This document shows positions 9,104-17,564 of a stretch of DNA of 64,000 nucleotides, piece after piece (within the stretch, counting starts at the first letter, position 1; each line of letters starts with the position of its first letter). The stretch covers positions 4,949,001 to 5,013,000 of the forward strand of contig NZ_CP083950.1 in NCBI RefSeq assembly GCF_006439395.2, read 5' to 3'. The position numbers and the translations under genes are program-made. The stretch comes from Mesorhizobium sp. B4-1-4 (GTDB taxonomy: Bacteria; Pseudomonadota; Alphaproteobacteria; Rhizobiales; Rhizobiaceae). The notes beneath the pieces were generated by a model. That model did no database searches and was not told the DNA's origin. It worked only from the letters and a program-made list of their open reading frames with translations.

Positions 9104-9268
9104 ACCTTCGTCATCCTCGGGCTTGACCCGAGGATCCATGCCGCGACCTGGGCCGGGGCGCGCAGCAGAACAGAGTTCCGGACCGTTGCAACGCCTTAAC
9201 GTGACGGCATGGATCCCGGGGTCTACGCGCGTCGCTACGCTCCTTGCTCCGCCCCAGGATGACGAAGG
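9104..9268. repeat. Composite REP/BIME-like repeat, copy 1
   Basis: Two REP-like arms in opposite orientation (CGTCATCCTCGGGCTTGACC... and ...CGCCCCAGGATGACGAAG) flank a centre with GCATGGATCCC and a GTTGCAACG stretch. It occupies the bkdB-lpdA gap. Further copies are at 49018, 51924/52076, 59287 and 63590. Confidence 0.8.
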
Positions 9269-9340
9269 TACGAACGCCTCCGCCAATCTCCAACATGAGC
9301 GATGCGGTCCCGAGGCACCGCGACCAAGCGAGGTGCCAAG

Positions 9341-10735
9341 ATGAAAGAAATCTCCTGCAAGCTGCTCGTCATCGGCGCCGGTCCCGGCGGCTATGTCTGC
9401 GCCATCCGCGCCGGGCAGCTCGGCGTCGATACGGTCATCGTCGAGACGGGCAAGCCGGGTGGCACCTGCCTCAATGTTGGCTGTATTCCTTCCAAGGCGC
9501 TGATCCATGCGGCGGAAGAATTGGAGAAGGTGGCGCACATGGCCGGCGGCGACAGCCCGCTCGGTATTTCGGTTGCGGCACCGGCGCTTGACCTGGCCCG
9601 AACCGTTGCCTGGAAGGACGGTATCGTCAGCCGGCTCAACAGCGGCGTTGCCGGCCTGCTGAAGAAGGCCGGGGTCAAGACCGTGCATGGCTGGGCGACG
9701 TTCCGCGACGGCAAGACCGTCGAGGTGGAGACCGAGACGGGCATGCAGGTGATCCGGGCCGAGATGATAGTGATTGCCACCGGCTCGGCGCCGGTCGAAT
9801 TGCCGTTCCTGCCGTTCGGCGGACTCGTCATTTCGTCGACGGACGCGTTGGCGCTGGGCGAGGTGCCCAAGAGGCTCGTGGTCGTCGGTGGCGGCTATAT
9901 CGGCCTGGAACTCGGCATGGCCTTCGCCAAGATGGGCGCCAAGGTGACCGTGGTCGAGGCCTTGCCACGCGTGCTGGCGCAGTACGATGCCGAACTGACC
10001 CGGCCGGTGGTCAAGCGGCTTTCCGCGCTTGGCATCGAGGTGATGACCGGCGCCAAGGCCAAGGGCCTGTCAACGAAGGGTGACGCCCTGCTGATCGAGA
10101 CATCGGACGGCAAGAATGCCAAGGTCGCGGCGGACAAGATCCTGGTGACGGTCGGCCGCAAGCCGGTGACCGAAGGCTGGGGGCTCGAGCAGATCGACCT
10201 CGACAAAGCGGGCAGGTTCATCCGCATCGACGACCACTGCCGCACCTCGATGCGCGGCATCTTCGCCATCGGCGACGTCACCGGCGAGCCGATGCTGGCG
10301 CACCGGGCGATGGCTCAAGGCGAAATGGTCGCCGAGATCGCCGCTGGCCACAAGCGCAGCTGGGACAAGCGCTCGATCCCGGCCGTCTGCTTCACCGATC
10401 CGGAGCTGGTGACGGCCGGACTGTCGCCTGAAGAGGCCAAGGCCCGAGGCGAGATCAAGATCGGCGTGTTCCCGTTCGCCGCCAACGGACGGGCGATGAC
10501 CAAGCTTGGCGAAGATGGCTTTGTTCGCGTCGTCGCCCGCGCCGACAACCATCTGGTGCTCGGCATCCAGGCGGTCGGGCAGGGCGTCTCGGAACTGTCG
10601 ACGGCGTTCGGGCTGGCGCTGGAGATGGGCGCCCGACTCGAGGATATCGCCGGAACGATCCATTCCCACCCGACGCAAGGCGAGGGGTTCCAGGAAGCCG
10701 CGCTGAAGGCGCTGGGACACGCGCTGCATGTTTGA
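9341..10735 (+). CDS. lpdA: Dihydrolipoyl dehydrogenase (E3)
   Basis: 464 residues from the ATG at 9341, preceded by GAGGTGCC; an ATG-like start 39 bp earlier would add a non-conserved tail. FAD-binding GAGPGGY at 12-18, redox-active disulfide C43/C48 in GGTCLNVGCIPSK, second Rossmann motif VVGGGYIGLELG, FAD motif IFAIGDVTGEPMLAH, and the catalytic C-terminal HSHPTQGEGFQE. It reoxidises the dihydrolipoyl groups of the E2 complex with NAD+. It lies 264 bp after bkdB across a composite repeat but on the same strand, and probably belongs to the bkd operon. Confidence 0.93.
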   Translation: MKEISCKLLVIGAGPGGYVCAIRAGQLGVDTVIVETGKPGGTCLNVGCIPSKALIHAAEELEKVAHMAGGDSPLGISVAAPALDLARTVAWKDGIVSRLNSGVAGLLKKAGVKTVHGWATFRDGKTVEVETETGMQVIRAEMIVIATGSAPVELPFLPFGGLVISSTDALALGEVPKRLVVVGGGYIGLELGMAFAKMGAKVTVVEALPRVLAQYDAELTRPVVKRLSALGIEVMTGAKAKGLSTKGDALLIETSDGKNAKVAADKILVTVGRKPVTEGWGLEQIDLDKAGRFIRIDDHCRTSMRGIFAIGDVTGEPMLAHRAMAQGEMVAEIAAGHKRSWDKRSIPAVCFTDPELVTAGLSPEEAKARGEIKIGVFPFAANGRAMTKLGEDGFVRVVARADNHLVLGIQAVGQGVSELSTAFGLALEMGARLEDIAGTIHSHPTQGEGFQEAALKALGHALHV

Positions 10736-10736
10736 G

Positions 10737-10878
10737 AGTTCACCCTCCCCCTTGTGGGGAGGGTCGATCCGCGAAACGGAGCGGGGGGGTCTCGTAGGGC
10801 GCACCCCCACCCCGTCTCGCAATCTCCGCTTCGCTCCGACCGCGAGCCGACCCTCCCCACAAGGGGGAGGGTGGGAGC
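10737..10878. repeat. Palindromic repeat of the type found inside bkdB
   Basis: Arms CACCCTCCCCCTTGTGGGGA (left) and its inverted copy CCCTCCCCACAAGGGGGAGG (right) enclose about 95 bp. It fills the gap between the convergent genes lpdA and the saccharopine-dehydrogenase-like gene and could act as a bidirectional terminator. Confidence 0.8.
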
Positions 10879-10879
10879 C

Positions 10880-11983
10880 TCAGCTCGCCAGCCGGCTTAC
10901 CATTTCGTGCTGGGCGTAGGCGCGGCCGAAGCGGTTGGCGAGGAAGGCGTCCAGCGCGATCTCTTCCTGCTTGATGAAGCCGGTCGCCGGCAGGCTGCCG
11001 TCGGCCAGCATGTCGAGCACGGCGCAGATGCCGGACGCCGTGGTGATCTGGATGGCGCTGCGCACCGTTTGGCCGACGCGCCTGGAATAGATCTTGTTGG
11101 CGTAGGTCTCCTGCAGCAGGCGGCCGTTCTTGCGGCCGGAGACGGTGACGAAGACGATGACCACGTCCTGCAGCGTTGCCGGCAGGGCGCTCTCGAAAAT
11201 GTCCTTCAGCACGTCGCGGCGGTGACGGAGCCCAAGGTCGTTGAGCAGCGCCTTCATGATCGCGGCGTGCCCGGGATAGCGGATGGTGCGGTAGTTCAGC
11301 GTGCGCACCTTGCCTTTCAGCGTCTCGGCCAGGGTGCCGAGCCCGCCGGAGGTGTTGAACGCCTCGTAGGTGACGCCGTCGAGCGAGAACTCCTCGCGCT
11401 CTTCCAGCGGCGGCACCTCGACCAGCTCGCCCTCGACGATCGCCTCGCAGGGCTCGCAATATTCGTTGATGACGCCGTCGGTGCTCCAGGTCAGATTGTA
11501 GTTCAGCGCGTTGGACGGGTATTGCGGCAAGGCGCCGACGCGCATGCGCACGCTTTCCAGCGTGTCGAAACGGCTGGCAAGATCGTTGGCGACGATCGAG
11601 ATGAAGCCCGGCGCCAGGCCGCATTGCGGGATGAAGACGCCCTTGGCGGAACGGGCAAGCTCCTTGACCCGCCTGGTCGAGACGACATCCTCGGTGAGAT
11701 CGAGATAGTGCACGCCGGCACTGGCCGCCGCCTCGGCGATGCGCGTGGTAAGGTGGAAGGGCGCGGCGCTCAACACCGCGAACTTGCCGGCGAGCGCCGC
11801 TTCCAGCGCGCCGGGTGCTGCGATATCGAGTTCGAGCGTCTCGACACCCTCAGGCACTTCGGCAGCGGCGAGCTGCGCCGCCGAGCGGTCGACGAGGGTG
11901 ACGTGGTAGTCGCCCGTCGCGGCCAACATTTCGGCGATGGTCGAGCCGATCTTGCCGGCGCCGACGATAACGATGTTGTTCAT
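10880..11983 (-). CDS. Saccharopine dehydrogenase-family oxidoreductase (lysine 6-dehydrogenase-like)
   Basis: 367 residues from the ATG at 11983; a TTG two codons upstream is less likely. N-terminal NAD(P)-binding motif IVGAGKIGSTIAEML, then the catalytic half with YLDLTEDV, GLAPGFISIVANDLA and a C-terminal segment typical of the Lys9-like fold. The family includes saccharopine reductases, lysine 6-dehydrogenase and carboxynorspermidine enzymes; the sequence alone does not decide. It is divergent from an Lrp/AsnC regulator (120 bp apart), which supports an amino-acid catabolic role, plausibly lysine. Confidence 0.75.
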   Translation of the reverse strand: MNNIVIVGAGKIGSTIAEMLAATGDYHVTLVDRSAAQLAAAEVPEGVETLELDIAAPGALEAALAGKFAVLSAAPFHLTTRIAEAAASAGVHYLDLTEDVVSTRRVKELARSAKGVFIPQCGLAPGFISIVANDLASRFDTLESVRMRVGALPQYPSNALNYNLTWSTDGVINEYCEPCEAIVEGELVEVPPLEEREEFSLDGVTYEAFNTSGGLGTLAETLKGKVRTLNYRTIRYPGHAAIMKALLNDLGLRHRRDVLKDIFESALPATLQDVVIVFVTVSGRKNGRLLQETYANKIYSRRVGQTVRSAIQITTASGICAVLDMLADGSLPATGFIKQEEIALDAFLANRFGRAYAQHEMVSRLAS

Positions 11984-12103
11984 GGTCAATACCCCTACCA
12001 GTTCGAATTCGCGGAATCATCGCAGCTTGCCTGTCGAAAGGAAGCGTGAAATCTGGCAGAGTGAAACCTAATCTTAGACGATCTGCCGAAGGATTTCGTT
12101 GAA

Positions 12104-12532
12104 ATGCTCAGTGAAGCCGAACAGACCCTGCTCTCCTTGCTGCGCGCCAACGCACGCGCCTCGACAGCCGAACTGGCGCGGCAGCTCGGCGTATCGCGCA
12201 CGACGGTGCAGAGCCGGATCGAGCGGCTGGAACAACGTGGCATCATTACCGGCTACGGCGTCCGGCTGTCGCCGGACTATGAGCAGGGGCTGGTCCGGGC
12301 GCATGTGCTGCTCACCGTCACGCCAAAGCTCGCCGACAAGGTGGTGCGGGCTCTGCAGGCGCTGCCACCGGTCAGGACGCTGCACTCGGTGAGCGGCAAT
12401 TTCGACATGATCGTCATCGTCGACGCGCCGTCGATCCGCGACCTCGACGCGCTGCTCGACCAGATCGGCGCCATGGACGGGGTCGAGCGGACCTCGTCGT
12501 CGATCATCCTGTCGACGCGGATCGACCGCTGA
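12104..12532 (+). CDS. Lrp/AsnC family transcriptional regulator
   Basis: 142 residues. N-terminal winged HTH (LLRANARASTAELARQLGVS then RTTVQSRIERLEQRGII, residues about 10-50) and C-terminal RAM ligand domain (VRALQALPPVRTLHSVSGNFDMI). Members bind amino acids and control nearby catabolic genes. The divergent gene at 11983 is its natural target, with the shared 120-bp intergenic region as operator region. Confidence 0.85.
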   Translation: MLSEAEQTLLSLLRANARASTAELARQLGVSRTTVQSRIERLEQRGIITGYGVRLSPDYEQGLVRAHVLLTVTPKLADKVVRALQALPPVRTLHSVSGNFDMIVIVDAPSIRDLDALLDQIGAMDGVERTSSSIILSTRIDR

Positions 12533-12582
12533 ACGGCACCCGAGGCTATGCGTCCCGGGCCGGTCGTGAACGATTCCACCCG

Positions 12583-12598
12583 CTTACCGATTTGTAAG
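12583..12598 (+). promoter_or_regulatory. TTAC-N6-GTAA inverted repeat, site a
   Basis: CTTAC-CGATTT-GTAAG, a perfect 5-bp inverted repeat with a 6-bp spacer, 105 bp before the small membrane ORF at 12703. One of four such sites near the two-component system. Confidence 0.55.
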
Positions 12599-12702
12599 AA
12601 CGCCGCAAAACGCCGGTATGATTGACAGGTCAGTGTCACGTCTGAACCGCTGCGGCTGAAATCGTCCCAAGCCGAAGACCTGTCGTGTTCCGAGAGGTGG
12701 CT

Positions 12703-12855
12703 TTGACCGTACCGCGCAGTGCTCCCGTCTGGTCGAGCCGATGGATCTGGATCACGATCGGCGCCGTCCTGCTGGCCATCGCCCTGGTCCTGATCGTCAT
12801 GTCCGGAAAAGGCTCGGTGCCGGACTACGGCTTCCATCCTCTCTGGTTCTGGTAG
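12703..12855 (+). CDS. Putative 50-residue single-pass membrane protein
   Basis: TTG start with a strong ribosome site (GAGAGG about 6 nt upstream). The product begins MTVPRSAPVWSSRWIW, has one hydrophobic segment (about residues 14-34: ITIGAVLLAIALVLIVM) and ends with DYGFHPLWFW. I do not recognise it. Support comes from the ribosome site, the membrane segment and an upstream TTAC-N6-GTAA motif shared with neighbouring genes. It may be missed by gene callers because of its size and TTG start. Confidence 0.45.
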   Translation: MTVPRSAPVWSSRWIWITIGAVLLAIALVLIVMSGKGSVPDYGFHPLWFW

Positions 12856-12989
12856 TCGGCGGATGCCGTTCGACGAAACCTGGGCCAAGACCGGTGGTGC
12901 CACGTGGCCCGCGTCAAGCGCCGGGCGCGGCCCTGGTTCGCCTTGCGTCCCTGGAAACACCCGGCTCGAGCGCCTGATCACCGCGTTAC

Positions 12990-13018
12990 CCCTAGCCCGG
13001 ACGGATCCGGGCTAAGGG
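12990..13018. terminator. Strong hairpin downstream of the small membrane ORF
   Basis: AGCCCGGA (12994-13001), loop CGGA, TCCGGGCT (13006-13013): a perfect 8-bp stem, extendable outward. No T-run follows on either strand, so the terminator role is inferred from its place between convergent genes. Confidence 0.4.
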
Positions 13019-13139
13019 AAGCCGGCGCGCGCCGGCAGCAGTCAAGATCGCCGCCGGCGGGGGCTCCGGCCTGGAGCGGTTCATGGTCTCACGGAAAGAC
13101 GCTACGCATCTTTCCCGGAATTGCTCCGGGTCAGGGCAC

Positions 13140-13394
13140 CTATTTAGCCGGCTGGATGCTCGATGCCGCCAGCTTGCCGGCCTTGGTCGAATAGGTCACC
13201 ACCACCTTTTCGCCGACCTTCAGCGTCTCGGCCTCGATGCCTTCCGGCAGGACGAAGGTCTTGCCATCGGAAAGCGTGATCGAATCGCCCTTCTTGTCGA
13301 CACTGGCGATCGTACCGGTGGCCGCCTTGGCGAAAGCGCCGGTTGAGGACAAGGCGGCGAGTACCATTGCGGCTGCGATAGCTGATTTTTTCAT
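13140..13394 (-). CDS. DUF1344 small secreted protein
   Basis: 84 residues from the ATG at 13394 (MKKSAIAAAMVLAALSSTGAFA: signal peptide, cleavage after AFA). The mature part is a small beta-rich domain (GTIASVDKKGDSITLSDGKTF then VLPEGIEAETLKVGEKVVV), typical of DUF1344, a periplasmic family common in rhizobia with no known function. It lies 180 bp downstream of the permease gene but has its own TTAC-N6-GTAA site 151 bp upstream, so it is probably a separate unit of the same regulon. Confidence 0.8.
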   Translation of the reverse strand: MKKSAIAAAMVLAALSSTGAFAKAATGTIASVDKKGDSITLSDGKTFVLPEGIEAETLKVGEKVVVTYSTKAGKLAASSIQPAK

Positions 13395-13544
13395 GTTGTT
13401 TTCCCGTTGGCTTGGTTGCGGAGCCGCCGGCTGTCGGCCGTTGAGCGGCTCCCGTATCCGGGCCGTTTGGTCGCCGGATTCGTCTCTCCTGACGAGAGAC
13501 GGATCGAGCCTAGACCGTGGAGTTTTCGATGATCTGGCCGCAAA

Positions 13545-13560
13545 TTTACAAATCGGTAAA
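13545..13560 (-). promoter_or_regulatory. TTAC-N6-GTAA inverted repeat, site b
   Basis: TTTAC-AAATCG-GTAAA on the plus strand. Read in the direction of the DUF1344 gene it is TTTAC-CGATTT-GTAAA, with the same spacer (CGATTT) as site a. Confidence 0.55.
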
Positions 13561-13573
13561 TCGACGTCCGGCT

Positions 13574-16228
13574 TCACAGGTCGCGCAGCAGTTCCGTTGC
13601 CTGTGCCGCCGAAGGCCTGGCGGACAAAACGGCGGCAGCCACCGAAGCGGCGACGAGGCCGAGCACGGCTGCCAGATAGAGCCAGGGGATCGACAAGGCC
13701 TCGGGTGGCGGATCGAATACGCCGGTCAGCAGCTTGACCAACATCCACGCCGTCAGCAGCCCCGAAAGGAGGCCGAACGCCATGCCGCCGACAAGGATCA
13801 GCAGACCTTCGCCCCAAAGGAAGGCCGCGAGCTGGCGGGGTTTGGCGCCGATCGCGGCAAGGATGGCGAAAGGCCGGCGACGCTCGAAGAACCCCAGTGC
13901 CAGCATCAGCCCGGCGGCGGCCGCGGCCATGACGACCGCAAAGCCCAGTTCGATTGCCGTCAAACCGCCAAGGTCGACCGCGGTCAGGCTCGAGCCGATG
14001 AGATGTGCCGCTTGGCCGATGTCGGCCACCTTCAGCGTCCGATCGAAATCGAGCACCGAAGAAGCCTGTCGCGCCAGCTCGGCGGGATCCGCCTTGGCCC
14101 GCATAAGCACGTATTCGGATGCATCGGAGCCGGTCATGCGGGCGACATAGGCCGAATTGGCGACAAGGAACGAATCCTTTGGCGCGGTCGGAAATTCGCG
14201 GGCGACGCCAATGAACTTGAAGGCCACGGGATGATACTGGTGATCCCTGGCATCGACGAGCCGCAGGTTGATCGTATCGCCTTGCTGGAGCTGGAAATCC
14301 TGCACGGTCTCTTCCGACACCAGGACACCGTCCGGCGTCGCGGCGAGCAGGGCAAGCGTGCCGGCGGCGCTGGCGCCGCTGAAATAGGCGTCGGAAAGAC
14401 CGGTCGCGCGTCCGATGCGATTGGGGTCGATGCCATAAAGATCCTGCAGGTCGGCGCCGACATAGGCGAAACGATGTTGCATGGGTTCGGCCGCCGTCGC
14501 ATCGGGCAGCGAGGCGAGCGCCGCGAGGTGGGCTCCGGCGGGCTTGTCCGTCGTGCCGAAGACGGTGACGTCCGAGCCGTTGGTGAGCTCGGCGTCGATG
14601 CGTGCCTGGGCATTGTAGGTGGTGTTGAAGACGGCCGTCGACGTTGCGAAGGAGATGGCCAGCGCGGTCATGGCAATGCCGATCGTCAGGCGGCCCGATT
14701 GCCGCGACAGCGCGGCCGATACGATGGGCGCCAAGGCTCCCGATACCGGCGTGACAATCAATCTCAGGAGCGTGCCGTTGCGCGCGATGACCGTGGCCGA
14801 CAGCCTGATGGTCAGCAGCGCCATGCCGAGCCAGAACAGGGCGGGGGCGACGAACGCCTTGTAGTCCACGGCTGTCGCGGCCACGCCTTCGGGCGCAAGC
14901 ACGATCTGGTATCCGGTGCTCGCCGATTGCCAGAAGACCAATCCCGCCGCAGCGAGCAGCAGGCCGTCCAGCCACAGGCGCTGCCACAGCGGTGGATGTG
15001 GCCGGCTCACGGTGCGCCGCGCCGCCATCACGGTCGCCCAGCGCGCGTCCCGCCAGGCCGGGTAGAGAAAGGCGATGAGCCCGACCAGCAGTCCGAAGAA
15101 GGCGACAAGAAGCAGCTTCGGCTGGTCCACGCCAAGCGCAGCGTCAAGGCCTGGGGCGGCCATGCCAAGGAGGAATACCACGGCCATGCCGAAGGCGGTT
15201 CCGCCGATGGCGGCGACGGCGGCCTCTGTCGCGGACAGAAGCAATATGTCCTTCGCCGTCGCGCCGCGGACGCGAAGCAGCGCCTGCTCGGTGCGCCGGC
15301 GTTCCGCGCCGGACGAGGTAACGGCAAAGGTAAGCGCGATCGCCAATGCGATGCCTGGCAGTCCGAGGAACAGAAACAGCACGGAGGCGTACAACGCATC
15401 CTCGCGAACCGCTCCGAGGCGCGAGCCGAGATTATCGGCCACCAGGGCCTGGCCGGCGACTCTTGCCTCGAGATTGCGCTGCGCGGCAGTGACAAAGGTA
15501 TAGGCCGCGACCGGATCCGGCGGCAGCGCCCCGTGCGCGAGCCGCACATGCAATTGCAGCCGGGTGGTATCGGGGCGCGCCTTGCCCTGCGGATCGAACG
15601 ATTGCCGCCAGGCTTCCTGCGGCAGGATGAGGACGTTGTCGGGCGGGGCCTGTGGCGCTGCCTGCGGCGGCAGACCGACAGCCTGGAACAAGGCGTCGGC
15701 GTCGGGCAGGTCGACCACGCCGGCAATCCTGACCTCCGTCGGCGGCAAACCCATCCGCCGGATCGAGACCGTGTCGCCGGGGGCAACATGGAGGTTGGCA
15801 GCGGTCTGCTGGGCAATCAGCGCACCATCGAGGCTACCGGAAAGCAGCCGGATTTCCGCCGGGAAATCGCTCGAATACCCGCTATCGAAAGCAACCACCT
15901 GGCCAGGCCCCGTGGTCTGGGTCGTACCGCCGGTTCGAGCCTCGAAGCCGGCGACATCGGCATAGCGGACCTGATGCACGGCCTTGACCGGAGCAGCTTC
16001 AGGCAGGGCCTTGCTGATGAGACCCGGATCGGCGCCGGAAATCACTTGCACCTGCCAATCGATCGGGACCGCCGACACGGCGCGGGCGGTCATCGATGCA
16101 CCGGCATTGGCGAGAAAGAGCGCCATCGCCGCAAGCAGGGCGACCGTCAGCGCGATGCCGGCTGCGGCGCCCGCCACGCGCATGAAACGGCGAGCGAGCA
16201 CACCACGAATCCACAGCAGGAACATCAT
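13574..16228 (-). CDS. FtsX-type ABC transporter permease, large
   Basis: 884 residues. An N-terminal membrane segment (about 10-40) is followed by a large extracytoplasmic domain (about 45-280), a first FtsX-like group of membrane segments, further membrane segments near 440-520, a second extracytoplasmic region and a C-terminal FtsX group (about 765-880). This duplicated plan belongs to permeases that extract lipoproteins or export substrates through mechanotransmission rather than classical import. It overlaps the ATPase gene at 16225 by 4 bp. Together with two ATPases and a secreted protein it forms one operon. Substrate unknown. Confidence 0.82.
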   Translation of the reverse strand: MMFLLWIRGVLARRFMRVAGAAAGIALTVALLAAMALFLANAGASMTARAVSAVPIDWQVQVISGADPGLISKALPEAAPVKAVHQVRYADVAGFEARTGGTTQTTGPGQVVAFDSGYSSDFPAEIRLLSGSLDGALIAQQTAANLHVAPGDTVSIRRMGLPPTEVRIAGVVDLPDADALFQAVGLPPQAAPQAPPDNVLILPQEAWRQSFDPQGKARPDTTRLQLHVRLAHGALPPDPVAAYTFVTAAQRNLEARVAGQALVADNLGSRLGAVREDALYASVLFLFLGLPGIALAIALTFAVTSSGAERRRTEQALLRVRGATAKDILLLSATEAAVAAIGGTAFGMAVVFLLGMAAPGLDAALGVDQPKLLLVAFFGLLVGLIAFLYPAWRDARWATVMAARRTVSRPHPPLWQRLWLDGLLLAAAGLVFWQSASTGYQIVLAPEGVAATAVDYKAFVAPALFWLGMALLTIRLSATVIARNGTLLRLIVTPVSGALAPIVSAALSRQSGRLTIGIAMTALAISFATSTAVFNTTYNAQARIDAELTNGSDVTVFGTTDKPAGAHLAALASLPDATAAEPMQHRFAYVGADLQDLYGIDPNRIGRATGLSDAYFSGASAAGTLALLAATPDGVLVSEETVQDFQLQQGDTINLRLVDARDHQYHPVAFKFIGVAREFPTAPKDSFLVANSAYVARMTGSDASEYVLMRAKADPAELARQASSVLDFDRTLKVADIGQAAHLIGSSLTAVDLGGLTAIELGFAVVMAAAAAGLMLALGFFERRRPFAILAAIGAKPRQLAAFLWGEGLLILVGGMAFGLLSGLLTAWMLVKLLTGVFDPPPEALSIPWLYLAAVLGLVAASVAAAVLSARPSAAQATELLRDL

Positions 16229-16923
16229 GCCGCCGCGGTCCCCGGCCGAAGGCCGGTGGTGAGCCGGCCATGGTCCATCGTCCAGCGCGTCGCCATGCGC
16301 TTGGCCATGGCTTCGTCATGCGTGGCGACGACCAGGGCGACGTCGGTTCCTTCCAGGCGGTCGAGCACGGCGTCGAAGAAACGCAGCGCCGTTCGGCTGT
16401 CCAGCTGCCCGGTTGGTTCGTCGGCCAGCACAAGCTTCGGACCCATGACCAGGGCGCGCGCCATGGCAATACGCTGAGCCTGGCCGCCGGACAGTTCCTC
16501 CGGCAGTTTGTCGCCGAGTTCGCCGAGGCCGAACGATTGCAGAAGCGATGCCCCGATCTCCTCGGCGCCGGCATTCTCGCCGGCCAGCAGCAAGGGCAAG
16601 CCGACATTCTGGACGGCGGTTAGGGCGGGAAACAGGCTGGGCGACTGGAACACGAAGCCAATCTGGCGCGGCCTCAAGGCCTCGAATGTGCCGAGGCCGG
16701 GCCATTCGACAACGCCGGCGGTCGGCCTGTCGAGGCCGCCAAGAATATGCAGCAGCGTCGTCTTGCCGCTGCCGGAAGGTCCGACGAGCGCGATGCGCGC
16801 GCCCGACACGATCTCGCAGCCGACATTGCGCAGCACCTCGATCCGACCGGCGTTGCCATCCCGGAAGTCCCGCCCGAGGCCTTTTGCGACGACAAGCGTT
16901 TCACCCACGATCGATCCTCCCAT
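16225..16923 (-). CDS. ABC transporter ATP-binding protein (LolD/MacB-like), second
   Basis: 232 residues. Walker A GPSGSGKTT at 48-56, Q-loop VFQSPSLFPALT, signature LSGGQAQR, Walker B LVLADEPTG, and H-loop VVATHDEA. The closest family is the LolD/MacB/FtsE group that partners FtsX permeases. It starts within the last 23 bp of the preceding ATPase gene and overlaps the permease gene by 4 bp, so all three are translationally coupled. Confidence 0.88.
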   Translation of the reverse strand: MGGSIVGETLVVAKGLGRDFRDGNAGRIEVLRNVGCEIVSGARIALVGPSGSGKTTLLHILGGLDRPTAGVVEWPGLGTFEALRPRQIGFVFQSPSLFPALTAVQNVGLPLLLAGENAGAEEIGASLLQSFGLGELGDKLPEELSGGQAQRIAMARALVMGPKLVLADEPTGQLDSRTALRFFDAVLDRLEGTDVALVVATHDEAMAKRMATRWTMDHGRLTTGLRPGTAAA

Positions 16924-17563
16924 CCTTCAGCCGGATGATGCGATCCGCCCGCTGCGCCAGCGCGTTGCTATGGGTGGCCAGCAGCGTCGCCAGTCCGGTG
17001 TCGCGCCTCGCCTCGAAATGAGCGATCAGCCTGGATTCGGTATCGCTATCGACCTCGGCGGTCGGCTCGTCTGCAACCAGGATCAGCGGGTCGGCGGCCA
17101 GGGCCACCGCAAGGCCCGCCCGCGCCGTCTCGCCGCCGGACAGCTCGGTCGGAAAGGCACGTGCGCGATGCGAAAGGCCGACGCTTTCCAGCAGGCTGGC
17201 CATTCGCCGGTCATCCGGCTTCTTCGCCAGAAGCATCTGCAATCGAAGATTCTGCTCGACATTCAGGTGGCCGAACAGGTTTCCCGATTGCAGCAGAATG
17301 CCGAAGCTGGCGGCGCGAACACGCGTGCGATGGGCCTCCGGTCGCCGGGTCAGCCGGACGCCGGACACCTCGACGTAGCCGCCATCCGGTTCATCGAGGC
17401 CGGTCACGCAGGCCAGCAAGGTGGATTTGCCGCTGCCGGAGGGCCCGACCAGGGCAACGATCTCGCCGGCGGCGACGTGGAAACTGACGCCCCGCAACGC
17501 GGCTGTCTCGTCATCGCCTATGTGGAAGAACCGATAGATCTCATGCGCGTCCAACGCGTGCAT
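16901..17563 (-). CDS. ABC transporter ATP-binding protein (LolD/MacB-like), first
   Basis: 220 residues. Walker A GPSGSGKSTLL near 40, signature LSGGETARAGLAVALAADP, Walker B LILVADEPTAEVD and LLATHSNALAQRADRII. The Q-loop is LLQSGNLFGHLNV. It begins 1 bp after the secreted-protein gene. Two different ATPases beside a single long permease suggest a heterodimeric motor, one subunit for each half of the duplicated permease. Confidence 0.88.
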   Translation of the reverse strand: MHALDAHEIYRFFHIGDDETAALRGVSFHVAAGEIVALVGPSGSGKSTLLACVTGLDEPDGGYVEVSGVRLTRRPEAHRTRVRAASFGILLQSGNLFGHLNVEQNLRLQMLLAKKPDDRRMASLLESVGLSHRARAFPTELSGGETARAGLAVALAADPLILVADEPTAEVDSDTESRLIAHFEARRDTGLATLLATHSNALAQRADRIIRLKDGRIDRG

Positions 17564-17564
17564 C

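Noticed and set aside
13517..16477. A 986-codon open frame on the plus strand
   Set aside because: It is antisense to the FtsX permease and ATPase genes. Its composition (Arg, Gly, Gln rich, no motifs) is that of a GC-rich shadow frame.
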